From contig OX457024.1 of assembly GCA_949752745.1 (NCBI GenBank), positions 47,930,490 to 47,994,489 on the forward strand: a stretch of DNA of 64,000 nt, given 5' to 3'. The notes beneath the pieces are model-generated. The model was not told the DNA's origin and did no database searches. It saw only the letters and a program-made list of their open reading frames with translations. Source of the DNA: Protula sp. h YS-2021 (lineage: Eukaryota; Annelida; Polychaeta; Sabellida; Serpulidae). Shown here piece after piece: positions 12,368-22,751 of the stretch. Position 1 is the first letter of the stretch. The number at the start of each line of letters is the position of its first letter. The translations under genes and the position numbers were made by a program.

Positions 12368-13610
12368 CTAGTCCATGAAAAAATTGCCAGGTCTCTTGTT
12401 CATCTGGGTGATGAACGCTGCTCGGAGTAATCCATTTTGAGGCATCTCTTCAAAGGTCGGTTTTTTTACCACAACCTTTGGTTTTTCCACTCTTTTCTCA
12501 TATAACGCCTCCAAATTTTTGGCATAAAACTTCGCTTTCCGCATTTGATTCTTTGTGCTTATCCTCAAAGTAAAAGGATCCATTTCTTCAATGTCAGTCA
12601 CGTGACTTTTATTTTTTGAACTTTTCCTATTTGTACTTAGGCGAGTGAGCTTCTTGGACGAGTCTAAACGTTCGAGTTGTGTAATTTCTCCCCTGCGCCG
12701 TTTCACTGTTTGCGTGGCAATAAGCGGAAGCGTGCACGAACTTCTCCGCGGCTGTGGAACGGCTATTTTAACACCCACATTCTGTGCCTCGGGCGTCTGG
12801 ATCGGGGAAGGAATCGTACAGCTTTCACTAGTGCCCGTTTTGGGAGGTTCTGGAAAAGACAGGCTTGGACTATTCCACAGCGCCGGATGTCCAGTTGTGG
12901 GACGTGTTTTCTCGTCTATTTCCAAATTTGGCTTTTCTGAATCCAGTCTCAAAATCGCAGGCAAGCTCTTAGATCTAGTCAGCGTGGGCGCCATGTTGTC
13001 GTCGTCGGTCTCCTCCTTAGAGTTAATGAAAGGAAAGCTCTCCCTGCTGTTGCTCTTAACGCTAGAACCTCCATCTCCGGTTTTCACGGACTTCCGCTGT
13101 TCGGTTTGCGTGGTGCGACTTCGCTGGGCAGAAAGGGGCCTCAGCGAGCGAGCGGCAGATGTCTCACGCTTCGGGGACAGTGGCTCGAGTCTGGGATTGG
13201 GCTTACGCTGTCGCCTTGAAGCAATCTTCTCATCCGATGCATTGACCTTATTTACTTTCACAATTGCTGCGGAATTTCTAGGATATCGTTCCCAAGTTGC
13301 ACTGCTTCCGAATGAAAATCTACTCCTGCTATTACATTTCCAAAATGAATCAAAATATGGTGTTTTTATATAAATATCTTGTAAACTATGACGCAGTGCC
13401 TGGACCTCATGGTCATGGTCTTTTTGCATCACTTCTAGCGCCCTGTCCAAAATCTTCACACGAAATTCGTAAGCCCGAAACTCGCGTCTGTTTATGGGTT
13501 TTGTTTTGAGTCGATTCTGCACATCAAGTTTCACACAAATGTCACCGAATTTGGAGTCATCGTAGAGATGCCCGGTGTCTGCCCCGGCGTCCGTCATACC
13601 GTAAAGGCTC
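12368..13610 (-). CDS. Host protein of unknown function (large exon)
   Basis: The frame is open for 409 codons from an ATG at 13597 to a TAG at 12368. I do not recognise the protein. Residues 30-75 are charged and likely helical or coiled-coil (REFRAYEFRVKILDRALEV). Residues 120-330 are a disordered Ser/Pro/Arg/Lys-rich stretch. The C-terminus is again helical and basic, ending NKRPGNFFMD. The frame stays open upstream of the ATG to a good splice acceptor (pyrimidine-rich, CTCTAG, at 13611-13612), so this may be the last exon of a longer minus-strand gene. The length and the low-complexity basic composition argue for a real host gene over chance. The plus-strand ORF 12645-13373 is its shadow. 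Function and start are uncertain. Confidence 0.7.
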
Positions 13611-16600
13611 CTAGAGGCAATACAAACAATAATCAGAGTATATCCAGCTGTCTTAATGATATATTCATTGACTGTTCAGTTTCAGGCGGAGAGAAGCACA
13701 TCAAGGATGAAATGGATGAAATGTGTCACCGAGGAAGATTCTCACCGAGCTGACAGCGATGGCGGAATCTATGAAGGCTTACGTTACAGGCGCTGCACCC
13801 AATATTCCGCTTTTAACAAAGAACAGGAAGGGCACACAAATTTAAATAAAATCATCCATCAATATGTTGCACCTTAAAAGCGCAGTTAACACAATGATAT
13901 ATTTATTCTCCGTAAATATTTGTCTTATGGCAATGCCAAGTTTGCCAGTTATATCCGTATCAAGTCAGAAACTGCGGCCTTGTGTAAATTTCTTGCAATG
14001 CAGTTAGATCATCCCTTGTTGTCGCATTTGTCTCTTTTGGACTTTTTTTCTGCAAGCAATTAAATAAATAAATTAGCAAGCAGGGGTTAATTCTCCCTCA
14101 TTGAGATGGTTGTTCAATATGCCTCCTTTCAGTCTTACAGGATTACAATTAATTAACTTATAAACCGACTTATAACACTTGATCCATCTGAGTGGTTTTA
14201 AGTGGTAATTTAAGATAAGAAATCTAATTCAAAAACTCTTTACTTAGAGCTATCCACTGTCGCCGCAAGTTGTATGTTGTCACTACTTATGCTAAATAAA
14301 TAATGCTGTCTAAATAAATGCCGTGGCGCTGGTTTTGAATTACGATAAATTAAAGGGAAAAAAGCTTTCTTAATCTTCTCTCACCTAATTTGTTGATTTA
14401 TCTTGTTTAAAAATATATATTGTTACATGTTGAACATGCACCTTTGTCCATAATATCTGCATAAATAAAATACAACAAATGAGCGAGACCAAACCTAGTG
14501 TTTCGTCTGATATTGAAATCGAAACAAAATCTGAAATTTGCACTTCTGTTAATAAATCATGCGTATAAAGGCGTTTTGGCGTTTTCGCCGCCGCCCCCCC
14601 CCCCCCGGGGCGGGACTAAATGAGTATATTATGAGTATGACAATGCAAAATGCCCCATTGTTGCATATCAGGAACTTAACAATACCTTAAAGACACTTCA
14701 TGTCTTGTCCTGAGCCCATATTCGGTTGGCGAGTGAGTTGACATCAAGGAATGTACTCCACGACAAAACAATTCATCCTGTTGAATTTCAATAAATAATC
14801 TATTAAGTAGATTTTCACGTGACTAAGTAATAAAAATGCCCGTTATATTGGCATAAAAATCGCAAGGTACAAACCTATTAATCCTAATTTGTGAAAATCT
14901 CATGCGACTGTTATGTGAACTGTTATGTGAAACAATAAATATTTTCATGTTTTGATCTATTTTACTGCGTGTGAGCTTGTATAGAAAGAGCCAGGCGTGC
15001 GTCAGCCCAATCCCAACACAATGTGGGTGTTTTCTCTTTTTTCATGTGCTCTATTATTTTTTTTTTCTTTCATGCCTTTTATTTACGCAAACACTTGAAG
15101 TCTCGCGGACTTCTAGTGGTCACAAGTTTTCAATTTTCTCTGGTACACTTCCGAATTCTGAAATAGAAAATCTCAAATACAACGAAAAAAAAATGCATAG
15201 AAACACAGACCACATAGCGTGAAAAGATTAGTTGTCATTTTTATGACTTTTATGTCTTTTTTAACCAAACGTAGTCTTTCTGACACACATAATTTATTAG
15301 TTCGAACATTAATAGAACAGAATTTAAAATCCAAGTCAAACTTTATCGCATCCAAAAGCATTCCAGGAGCTTACACTGATAATAACTTTCACTATAAAAT
15401 CATTTACTGCATGAACTGCGAGGGCTACAAATAGAATTCATCTATTATTTGATAAAACATTCGCTCTATTTGGAATTTATTATAAAAGCGTTTACCTTAA
15501 TATCAAATTATGACAGTCTTTGTTGACAGTAAATCACAAGACCAGTGAAAATCTTCCGCAGGCAATATTTATGTTGTTACTTGGTATTTGATATATTAAA
15601 AGAAATGCTAAGTGAACCTATTATGGGCTCACTCTAACTTAAAACGAGCAGTAGTAGGTTATAATAAAAATAATAATAAATGGGAAAGGACATAAACTGG
15701 AAACGCCGTCTGTATTAGAGATCCCAGTAAATTACCTTCTATCAGATTCCCCTTTCACCTCATATTTACTTGTTGGATAAACACAAAAATAAACCATTTT
15801 TTAACAATAATGGTAAACACACATTTCTCCATATTATTTTCGTAATAGAAATTCCCGCCTTCGCATGGGATAACTGCAAATAATATACAGCTAAACTGTC
15901 GTTCTGTTTCATAAACGAATTTGCGTTCTGCACTTTTAGCTGGGGTTTTCGTTCATACTAAATGAATTCACGCACAAGGAATACTTGGTCAATCTGATTA
16001 GCCAATCAGAAGCGAGCGTAAGGTTGGTCCATACGTCATTGCGTTTCCGCCACCCTAGGCGATGTAACACACCCAGGTTTGAGGGATGGAGGGCGGGGGA
16101 ATGACCGTAGAAATAAATGCTGTGTGCCAATAATAATAAAACTAGACAGTCCTTGATAATGATAACTCAAAACGGAATTTCTGGACATGACAGTAATTCT
16201 AAACGTTCCATCTAAGCGACCAAGATTGAGGATGGTAAAAAAAAAACTACCAAACTTGGTCATAACACCAAAGGCTTGGTCATTTTATGTATACACTGAC
16301 CGAAAGGTCTAATCCGCTGGTTGATAGTGATCAGGATCGCTTCATCAAAACCCCATTCGTTTCCGAACAAGAGAGTCCAACTGACGTGCTACAATTGAGA
16401 GAAATAGAGAGTATTGAGTCTTAATCAAATAAAAATACCAATAAGCATCGGCTTGCTGTTTCTTGCCTTGTAGTTGTTATGATGGATCTTGGAGAAGCCA
16501 CCTATCTGCTCGGACTTGATCTTCTGCGTTGGTGGGTCTCTGCAACAAGTACAAATGGTATTTAAGATACTATCGTCTCAGCAGCTACGAAAGTACCCAG

Positions 16601-18239
16601 AGAATAAAGATCAGTCAAATTTATTCTGAGGCATTTTTTAAGAAATACTTTTCGAACGAGTTAGGTGGTGATCTCTGCTAAAAACACATTACGAAAGTCT
16701 CGTAGGGAATTAGCGACTTCTCTCTCGTGATGGGCTTTTACGGTGTTAAACTGTTTCTCTCCATCGGTGATTTCTTGTAGGCGGTTAGCATAATGGTGCT
16801 AATATAATCAGATATTGCTTAGGCAGATATTTATAAAAAATTGACAAATATGAAAAGATCAATGCGTTCTGGTATTCCACCCTGTACTGGTCGGACACGT
16901 GCAAGTGCCTACATAAGGCTTTGACAGGGCACAGAGAGGCCAAACATCCATCCGCTGAGTAGAGATGTGCGTCTTACCCGTAAAGTTTGCTCGCGGAGTC
17001 AGGAAACCCGTCTTCTACTTACGTTTCCGCCACATTCTTTTACCGTCTCCGAAGAACTCTGCATCCTGTAAATATCTTCACACTGGAGAGAGATCTCACT
17101 ACCTAACGTCTGACTTGACAGTAGCTAGAGTTTTCTTGAAGTTTCTGCACAGACGGGATTCGGCCTGGTACTTTCCCTGGGTTAACGCCTATGGTGGCCT
17201 TTAGCTAGATACAGTCACTGCTCTAGATCTGTCGCTAGAACCTACCTTTAGGTGTTCTTCGAAATAGAAACCCCTCGTGACACGCGATCCGGATTATCTT
17301 CCTTGGAACGCTTTAGGAGAGGAAACCAAGCGGTTTCGGATGACCAAAGCTAGCGGAAGTAGCCGAGACGGTCTGTGTTCCGCCTTTGCGACCTGTGACA
17401 AAACTGCTTGGGGAGGAAACGTTAACAACACTTCCCACTCCCTCAACGGCCATGAGCAGCCTGGGTTATCTACTTCCCATAATTTGTGATCTGGGTACAG
17501 ATATATAGACATTTTGGTAGCTTGGTTGAAAACAAGTTTATTCTAGCGCTTCATGGGCACTGCTGGATCTCCCACTGAAAGGATTCCGGGACAAGGCGCC
17601 ACCCCGTCTGGATGACATGTCCTGCTCTGGAAGCCTAGTCTGTTAAGACACTGAGTCATGTTTCTTGCTAGGATCTGGAGAAAACTCTTCCTTGTCAGGA
17701 GAAGAATTTCAGAGGTCTGTTTTTTTTAATGGCTCAAAATGAGACCCCACTCCGGCGTCCAGACGAATGCGGGAGGAGATCTGACCCAAAAAAAAAACGA
17801 GCCTACCCTAGAAGATTAGGCCTTACGCTTGTGTTTTAGGTTCCCGAGGCTTCTAATATGTCCCATATCCGCAGTCGAAAGCTGGGTACACGTGCGGCCC
17901 CGTCGCAGAGCGGAAGTTCTCTCGTTCTCCTAAAACGGTCGCAAAACAAGTGTGGATTGTACGCTGAAGACGGTGGGTGCAGTGTGGTCGTCGCGTACAT
18001 ACTGTAGATTAGCCAAGGCAATGTTGTATAAAAGCAGAAGAAACTAGACAGAATTCCGCTAGATAGCGGAATTGGCCCACTTCCTGAAACCACTGAAGAA
18101 ACTAGACCGAATTTCGCCACACGCAGCGAAATTGCATCCACTTGCAATGGCAGAAGGCGAGAGACACAATGTATGTGGTCAAAGACAAATCTTTCAATCT
18201 TTCACTGTTTCGACACAATTAAACGAGGTCATCGAAGCA
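13611..18239. other. Intergenic; one MITE relic
   Basis: No supported gene. A C/G run lies at 14590-14611. At 15914-16100 the sequence resembles the ends of the repeat at 77-410 (TTTGCGTTCTGCACTTTTAGC and GTTTGAGGGATGGAGGGCGGG), so it is probably a diverged copy. The segment 16.4-18.1 kb is GC-richer with short ORFs only. Confidence 0.45.
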
Positions 18240-18800
18240 AATATAATTAACCTTTTAGGCACAAATAATCAAATTCAGTTTTTTTCGGTTTTTGACCTTG
18301 ACCATGACCAAGGAGGTAAAAAGCACAGAAGTGCCTATTTATAACGTCTTTTAGACCCAAAAGGCCGAAAATAAGCTCAAAATCGCTCTATCTCTTACCG
18401 TTTTCGAGGTAATGGTTCACTTCCGGTTTTTGATTTTGACAATGACTACGGAGGTCAAGGAAACCGGGGTGCTTCTTTAACATCGTGTTTTAGACCCAAA
18501 GGATCGAAAATAAGCTTAAAATTGCTCTATCTCTAACCGTTTTCGAGATAATGGGTAATTTTTTCACAGGTTCTTCAACATATAAGATCACATGACCTTG
18601 ACCCTGAATATCGAGATTTAGACCTCGAGATTACTCGCTGCTTACACCGTACACGTGCTCAGACAAAGGTTTCAGAGCTATTTCTAGCCATTTTTCGTGA
18701 ATGAATGGGTTTTAAAAATATTTTGAACTCAATTCGACCTTGACCTTGAAGTTCAAGGTAAAATGTTTTTGCGGATTAACGGCAACTCAGTACCCTCTAT
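18240..18800. repeat. Tandem satellite, ~125-bp unit, array 1
   Basis: Successive units share the words GACCTTGACCATGAC, CGTCTTTTAGACCCAAA, CGAAAATAAGCTCAAAATCG and CTAACCGTTTTCGAGATAATGG. The same unit in the same orientation forms array 2 at 44.9-45.5 kb. It is non-coding. Confidence 0.85.
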
Positions 18801-18813
18801 TTCTGTGGAAGCT

Positions 18814-18815
<2 letters not shown>

Positions 18816-18850
<35 letters not shown>
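18816..18850. repeat. Poly(T) tract
   Basis: An uninterrupted T run of about 35 bases follows the satellite. It could be the reverse-strand tail of a retroposed sequence, but no body is recognisable. Confidence 0.8.
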
Positions 18851-18851
<1 letters not shown>

Positions 18852-19309
18852 AAGATTAATATTGTTGAAGATGGCTGTCATGCGAACCCTGTCCTTGGTG
18901 GTTCTTTAGATGGTTTAGCAATGTAATGACATTGCATTACTAGCTATGTTACCTATAAATTTTGGGGGACGGGGAGAAGAGTCCAATCTATTTGGCAACA
19001 AGAATCCAAAAACAATCCGTGAGTCCAGTTACTGGTGGCTCGCAAAGCTCTGTGAATTTAAAATTGCCTTCTTTGAGCATGATGTGGATCATTTCATGCT
19101 ATGATCTTCTTGATGCTGTGACAATATGTATTCTAGGTTAGAATCTATGAAAATCTTTGCAAAGCCTAATATTTCACAATAAATGCCTACGTAAAATTTC
19201 TCAGAATGCTGTTGGTTTTATTTTATGCAAAAGTGTTTATAAATAGCAAAATTTTTGCGGGCAGCATACATGTATATATATTAATCAATATGCTATCCAT
19301 CTGCTGGGG

Positions 19310-19960
19310 TCTAGGACAGTACCCCCCCTCCCAGACAATACCCCCCCCCCCCTGATGATACCCCCTACAATATCCCCCAGACCATACTCCCCTAGGACCA
19401 TACCCTTCGTGCCAATACCCCCTCCCCGCCCCTCGACATCATTTTTTTTTCAATTTTCATTTGAAAGATTTTCATTAAAGAACAACAAACTAATACAGCT
19501 CTGTGATCTGTAATTAAAAGCTAAGCCATTTCGCTATGATCCAGGTTGAAAGGGGTATAAGGGGTATAACTGCAGCTCGCAAACCAGTGTACGAATTATG
19601 ACCATTGTTGGCGACTGCGTGAACCACAACATACCGGACTACCTTCGTGGAACAGCGCACAATATTCAGTTTTGTGGACTATGAACTTGCAGGTTTGACT
19701 GTGAATGAGACGCAGACTCGATATATCGATTTAAAGATTAAAGATAGTGTTGGAGAGAAATAAAACATGTCGCTGTACTTTTTCTTTTAATGTTGTTGTA
19801 ACGTTGAAAATTGGAAATATTCTGGCTGGATGGGGGGATGGTATTGGCATGGGGGAGGAGGTATGGTCCTAGGGGGATATGATCTGGGGTGGGGGTTTTA
19901 TCGAGGGGTATCATCTGGGGGTATTGTCCCGGGGGGTATGGTCCGGAACCCCATCTGCTG
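19310..19960. repeat. C-rich / G-rich inverted low-complexity arms
   Basis: 19315-19435 is a series of C runs spaced by GATAC/ACCATAC/CTAGGACC. 19828-19950 is the complementary G-rich version (GGTATGGTCCTAGGGGG). The spacing words resemble those inside the Maverick TIRs 1.4 kb away (CCCCTAGGACATACTATG), though exact units differ. Confidence 0.5.
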
Positions 19961-21344
19961 TACTTTTCGTGTACAAAACTCTTCGCTGGTACATTTACAT
20001 CTACAAGCTGCACCATAAGCATTGGGTCCTTCACGTTTCACGGGTTCATACTGCACCGCTCGGGTGATCAGTTTATTCAATTGCTTTCTAAATACATAGG
20101 TTTTTTTTAGGTTTTCACCAGTTCGACATTAATACTCGCTTTGGGGGTTGTGCTTTCAAATGCACTTTCGTGTGTTCCCAAAATAATCACTGTACACATA
20201 ATGCGTCATTTGGCTGGTCCTGCCATTATGTCCTCATATCGGGTTATTCCATGGTTCTCCCTGAGGCACTCGGATATGTATCGAGTGCCATTTTAAATGA
20301 TTTTAAAATATCAAAAATAGTTTAAAACTTTAAATTTCTAAGTTATTTTATTTGGAAACTGTAGATTTGTTGAAACTTTTTTTACGTGTAATTTTGCTAA
20401 ATAATTGTAACAAATTGATATTTTTGCATTCCATGACCAAAGGTCTTCAGTTTGAAATATATATGTGCCAGCTACATAAAACAGCTCCAATCCTAATTTG
20501 TTTGATTTTATCTGCCGTTGTTACAATTACGGATTAATTATTTTAGCATTTCAACACTGGGCACTTTCTCTGAACTGTGCGTAGGAATCGCTAAGGTTGT
20601 ACTCGATATTTATTTCTGGTATGTCCTAAAGTTCATAAAAACTACGTGTTATAAAGTCTCAGTTAAAAACAAATTAAACTTGATACACATAGCATCAGAT
20701 TGAGAATGGGGGTGTTTTTTACAAAGTCTAATAACAAATGTGGTGGTCTTTCTCTTCTCCTTCAAAACTTGTGTCTCTAAATGGACATCACAAAAAAGCC
20801 CGCATATCAGCTTTTAAAAGGCTATCAGAAGGGACGAAATGATGTAATAATTTTAGTTTTGGCCAATGTTTATTAGGTCGGTTTTACGAAAGGTTCTCAT
20901 TGTCAAAGCTTCAATGACTGCTGTATTGCTTAATGCGGTGTATTATGTATTAATAATCATTGTTTTTTATTTGTATTTCGACCATGAGAATGAAAACAAA
21001 GGAGAAAACAGAAAGCAGAGTGCAAAACTTTACATCAAGTACTATGTGTAAAATTTCTGGTCTTAGGGTCAGTCTCTTCAGAACAAAAGCAGTTACAAAA
21101 TGACGAACCACTGTCAACCAGCACAAACATCACAATTTCAATATGCTCTTTGCAAGTCATTGACTTGGGAAAGTGTTAGTAAGATATATAATGTAGACCA
21201 TCACAATCAGTCAGGGTGGTAAGTTGCCTCCCATCCAATTCGTCACTTTTCAAAACCATCTAAAATACGAGCTGAAATGAACTATAAACTTAGCAATAAA
21301 GTCTGATGTGTGGAGGCACCGTCATAAAAGTCAATGAAACGCAT
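19961..21344. other. Intergenic, nothing recognised
   Basis: AT-rich flank up to the Maverick target site. No gene or repeat is supported. Confidence 0.5.
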
Positions 21345-21350
21345 GCTATG
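21345..21350. repeat. Target site duplication, left copy
   Basis: GCTATG abuts the left terminus (AGTAGGTAAT...) and recurs exactly after the right terminus. Six-base duplications are the rule for Maverick/Polinton integration. Confidence 0.93.
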
Positions 21351-21384
21351 AGTAGGTAATAAACAAGAGTTCTGGCTCACTTGA

Positions 21385-21640
21385 TGACGTCATACTGTCT
21401 GGAAGTGACGTCATACTGTCTGGAAGTGACGTCATCATGTCTGGAAGTGACGTCATCATGTCTGGACCGGAAGTGTTGTCTAGACCGGAAGTGTTGTCTG
21501 GACCGGAAGTGACGTCATGATGTCTGGACCGGAAGTGACGTCATCATGTCTGGACCGGAAGTGACGTCATCATGTCTGGACCGGAAGTCATGATAAGCGT
21601 TAGGATAGGCGCGACCATCTGTGACGTCATCATGACGTCA
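21385..21640. promoter_or_regulatory. CRE/ETS array in left TIR
   Basis: The perfect CREB/ATF palindrome TGACGTCA occurs nine times: 21385, 21406, 21427, 21448, 21510, 21536, 21562, 21622 and 21633. Three of these (21503-21517, 21529-21543, 21555-21569) sit in the composite CCGGAAGTGACGTCA, where an ETS site overlaps the CRE. Extra ACCGGAAGT ETS cores occur without a CRE. The sites are seen; enhancer or promoter activity is inferred. Confidence 0.75.
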
Positions 21641-21729
21641 TACTGAGATGATGCTGTCTGGAGCGAAAGTGGTTTGGCCGAGTCAATCAACATGAAGCCA
21701 ATGAACCCGACCTGTCAATCAGTGTAACC

Positions 21730-21915
21730 ATGGCAACAGACCCTAAAAAGCCACGACCCCCCCCCCCCAGGGACATACTATATACCGACCCCCCCCCCCA
21801 GGGACATACTATGTACCGACCCCCCCCCCCCCTAGGACAGACTATGTACCGACCCCCCCCCCCTAGGACATACTATGTACCGACCCCCCCCCTAGGACAT
21901 ACTATGTACCGACCC
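21730..21915 (+). other. Possible TIR-encoded Pro-rich leader ORF
   Basis: An ATG in a good Kozak context (ACCATGG) lies in the TIR and opens MATDPKKPRPPP, then runs into the C-run minisatellite giving Pro/Tyr-rich text. The same ATG occurs inverted at the right end (minus strand, opening at 38922). It is present in both TIRs, but the repeat origin makes coding doubtful. Confidence 0.2.
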
Positions 21916-21941
21916 CCCCCCCAGGAGAGCAACAAAAATTT

Positions 21942-22289
21942 TTGCCGAATCAGCATGATGAAATCCTATATAAGTGTGGTGTCTCAAGGCTTAGAGACAT
22001 TGTCAGACACATCATGGATAACACACCAGCTATCATCATTGATGACTTAACAGCGTTTCAAGCGAATGAATCTGTTTGCATCTGGGTAAATATGCGTGAT
22101 GAAGCTGAAGCAGCTGATATTACATATGCTTTGGAGGAGGTGCTACAATTTCCAACTCAGATCACTGTAGTGAAGCCTGACGTAGTAATTACATTTATGT
22201 GGAACAACCGCATAGTAACACTGACTCAACGATACTGCAAGTGTCAAGTGTGGTTGGAATATGAGGGACAACCCCATAACTGCTGCTGA
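21942..22289 (+). CDS. Unrecognised small ORF in the left-arm unique segment
   Basis: The open frame covers 115 codons, but the first codon is TTG; the first ATG in frame is at 22014 (MDNTPAIIIDDL), giving about 91 residues. The text is acidic and then hydrophobic, with a C-terminal CKCQVWLEY...HNCC that could bind metal. It sits between the TIR and the internal inverted repeat and has no counterpart on the right arm. It may be a captured exon or a remnant of an older gene. A histone-type hairpin follows 20 nt after the stop. No family recognised. Confidence 0.35.
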   Translation: MPNQHDEILYKCGVSRLRDIVRHIMDNTPAIIIDDLTAFQANESVCIWVNMRDEAEAADITYALEEVLQFPTQITVVKPDVVITFMWNNRIVTLTQRYCKCQVWLEYEGQPHNCC

Positions 22290-22308
22290 TATATACTAAA
22301 ATATTTCG

Positions 22309-22324
22309 GGCCCTTTTAAGGGCC
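22309..22324 (+). terminator. Histone-mRNA-like 3' stem-loop
   Basis: GGCCCTTTTAAGGGCC folds as a 6-bp stem with a 4-nt loop (UUUA), matching the metazoan histone 3' stem-loop pattern in stem length, loop length, GG...CC base and U-rich loop. It starts 20 nt after a stop codon. A purine-rich stretch (GAAATGAAGCAAAA) follows. The flanks do not match the histone consensus well, and the ORF is not a histone. Confidence 0.3.
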
Positions 22325-22429
22325 ATCCTATATTATGAAATGAAGCAAAACATGTCTGTGTGTGTGTGAGAGAGAGAGAATACATTTTATCACATTTCAG
22401 GTCTAGTTGGCGGATGAATACCATTTGGC

Positions 22430-22656
22430 GGATGAATACCATTTGGCAGACCAATTAACTTCACCGCTAGATGTCTCTGCTGTATAACAGCTGTACAACT
22501 TCACAACTGTAAGTGAGACATTCATATACACAAGTAAAATTCTGCTGAGTCAGCAATTTTAACTTTTTGGAACAAGTTACACACCATATTTTGATTACAT
22601 GGAAGTAGCATAAAAGCATGAGTGAAACATGTCAACTAGTCAACTAGTGATACATT
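22430..22656. repeat. Internal (second) inverted repeat, left arm
   Basis: It matches the reverse complement of 37632-37879 over about 230 bp with small indels, although neither copy touches the TIR. It contains GTAAGTGAG (donor-like), the palindrome TGCTGAGTCAGCA and a TATA-like CATAAAAGCATGAG. It is a duplicated promoter module pointing into the element on both arms. Confidence 0.92.
22543..22616 (+). promoter_or_regulatory. Promoter module L1: T-MARE plus CATAAAAG
   Basis: The perfect 13-bp Maf recognition palindrome TGCTGAGTCAGCA (with a TGAGTCA AP-1 core) is at 22543-22555. The TATA-like CATAAAAG is at 22609-22616. The same arrangement is preserved on the right arm. Confidence 0.6.
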
Positions 22657-22657
22657 C

Positions 22658-22692
22658 TGCTGAGTCAACACACCATTGAAGTGGTATAAAAG
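22658..22692 (+). promoter_or_regulatory. PolB promoter: MARE-like site plus TATA box
   Basis: TGCTGAGTCAACA at 22658-22670 keeps the AP-1 core and has one imperfect half. TATAAAAG is at 22685-22692, about 60 bp before the polymerase ATG at 22752. A TTTCAG acceptor-like site at 22720-22725 and the donor-like GTAAGTGAG near 22510 would allow a spliced leader from promoters further out. Confidence 0.7.
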
Positions 22693-22751
22693 GAAGAGTG
22701 AAACGTGTATTTTACTTCATTTCAGTTCCAGCAGTTGAAGAAGCAACAACG

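Larger units (their letters stand above)
21351..21915. repeat. Left terminal inverted repeat
   Basis: It pairs with 38862-39249. The outer about 300 bp is an array of 20-27-bp units built from CTGGACCGGAAGTGACGTCA. The middle is unique (AGCGTTAGGATAGGCGCGACC). The inner end is a minisatellite of units with a C run, TAGGACATACTATGTACCGA, expanded to about five copies here against one on the right. The left arm also has two more outer CRE units than the right arm. Confidence 0.95.

Noticed and set aside
12645..13373. 242-codon plus-strand ORF
   Set aside because: Antisense shadow of the longer 12368-13610 minus-strand exon; the sense protein has the more natural composition.
22698..22751. Upstream extension of the polymerase frame from GTG
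   Set aside because: The extension uses a non-ATG codon inside the promoter, just 6 bp after the TATA box; the ATG at 22752 is in frame and begins the first zinc finger.
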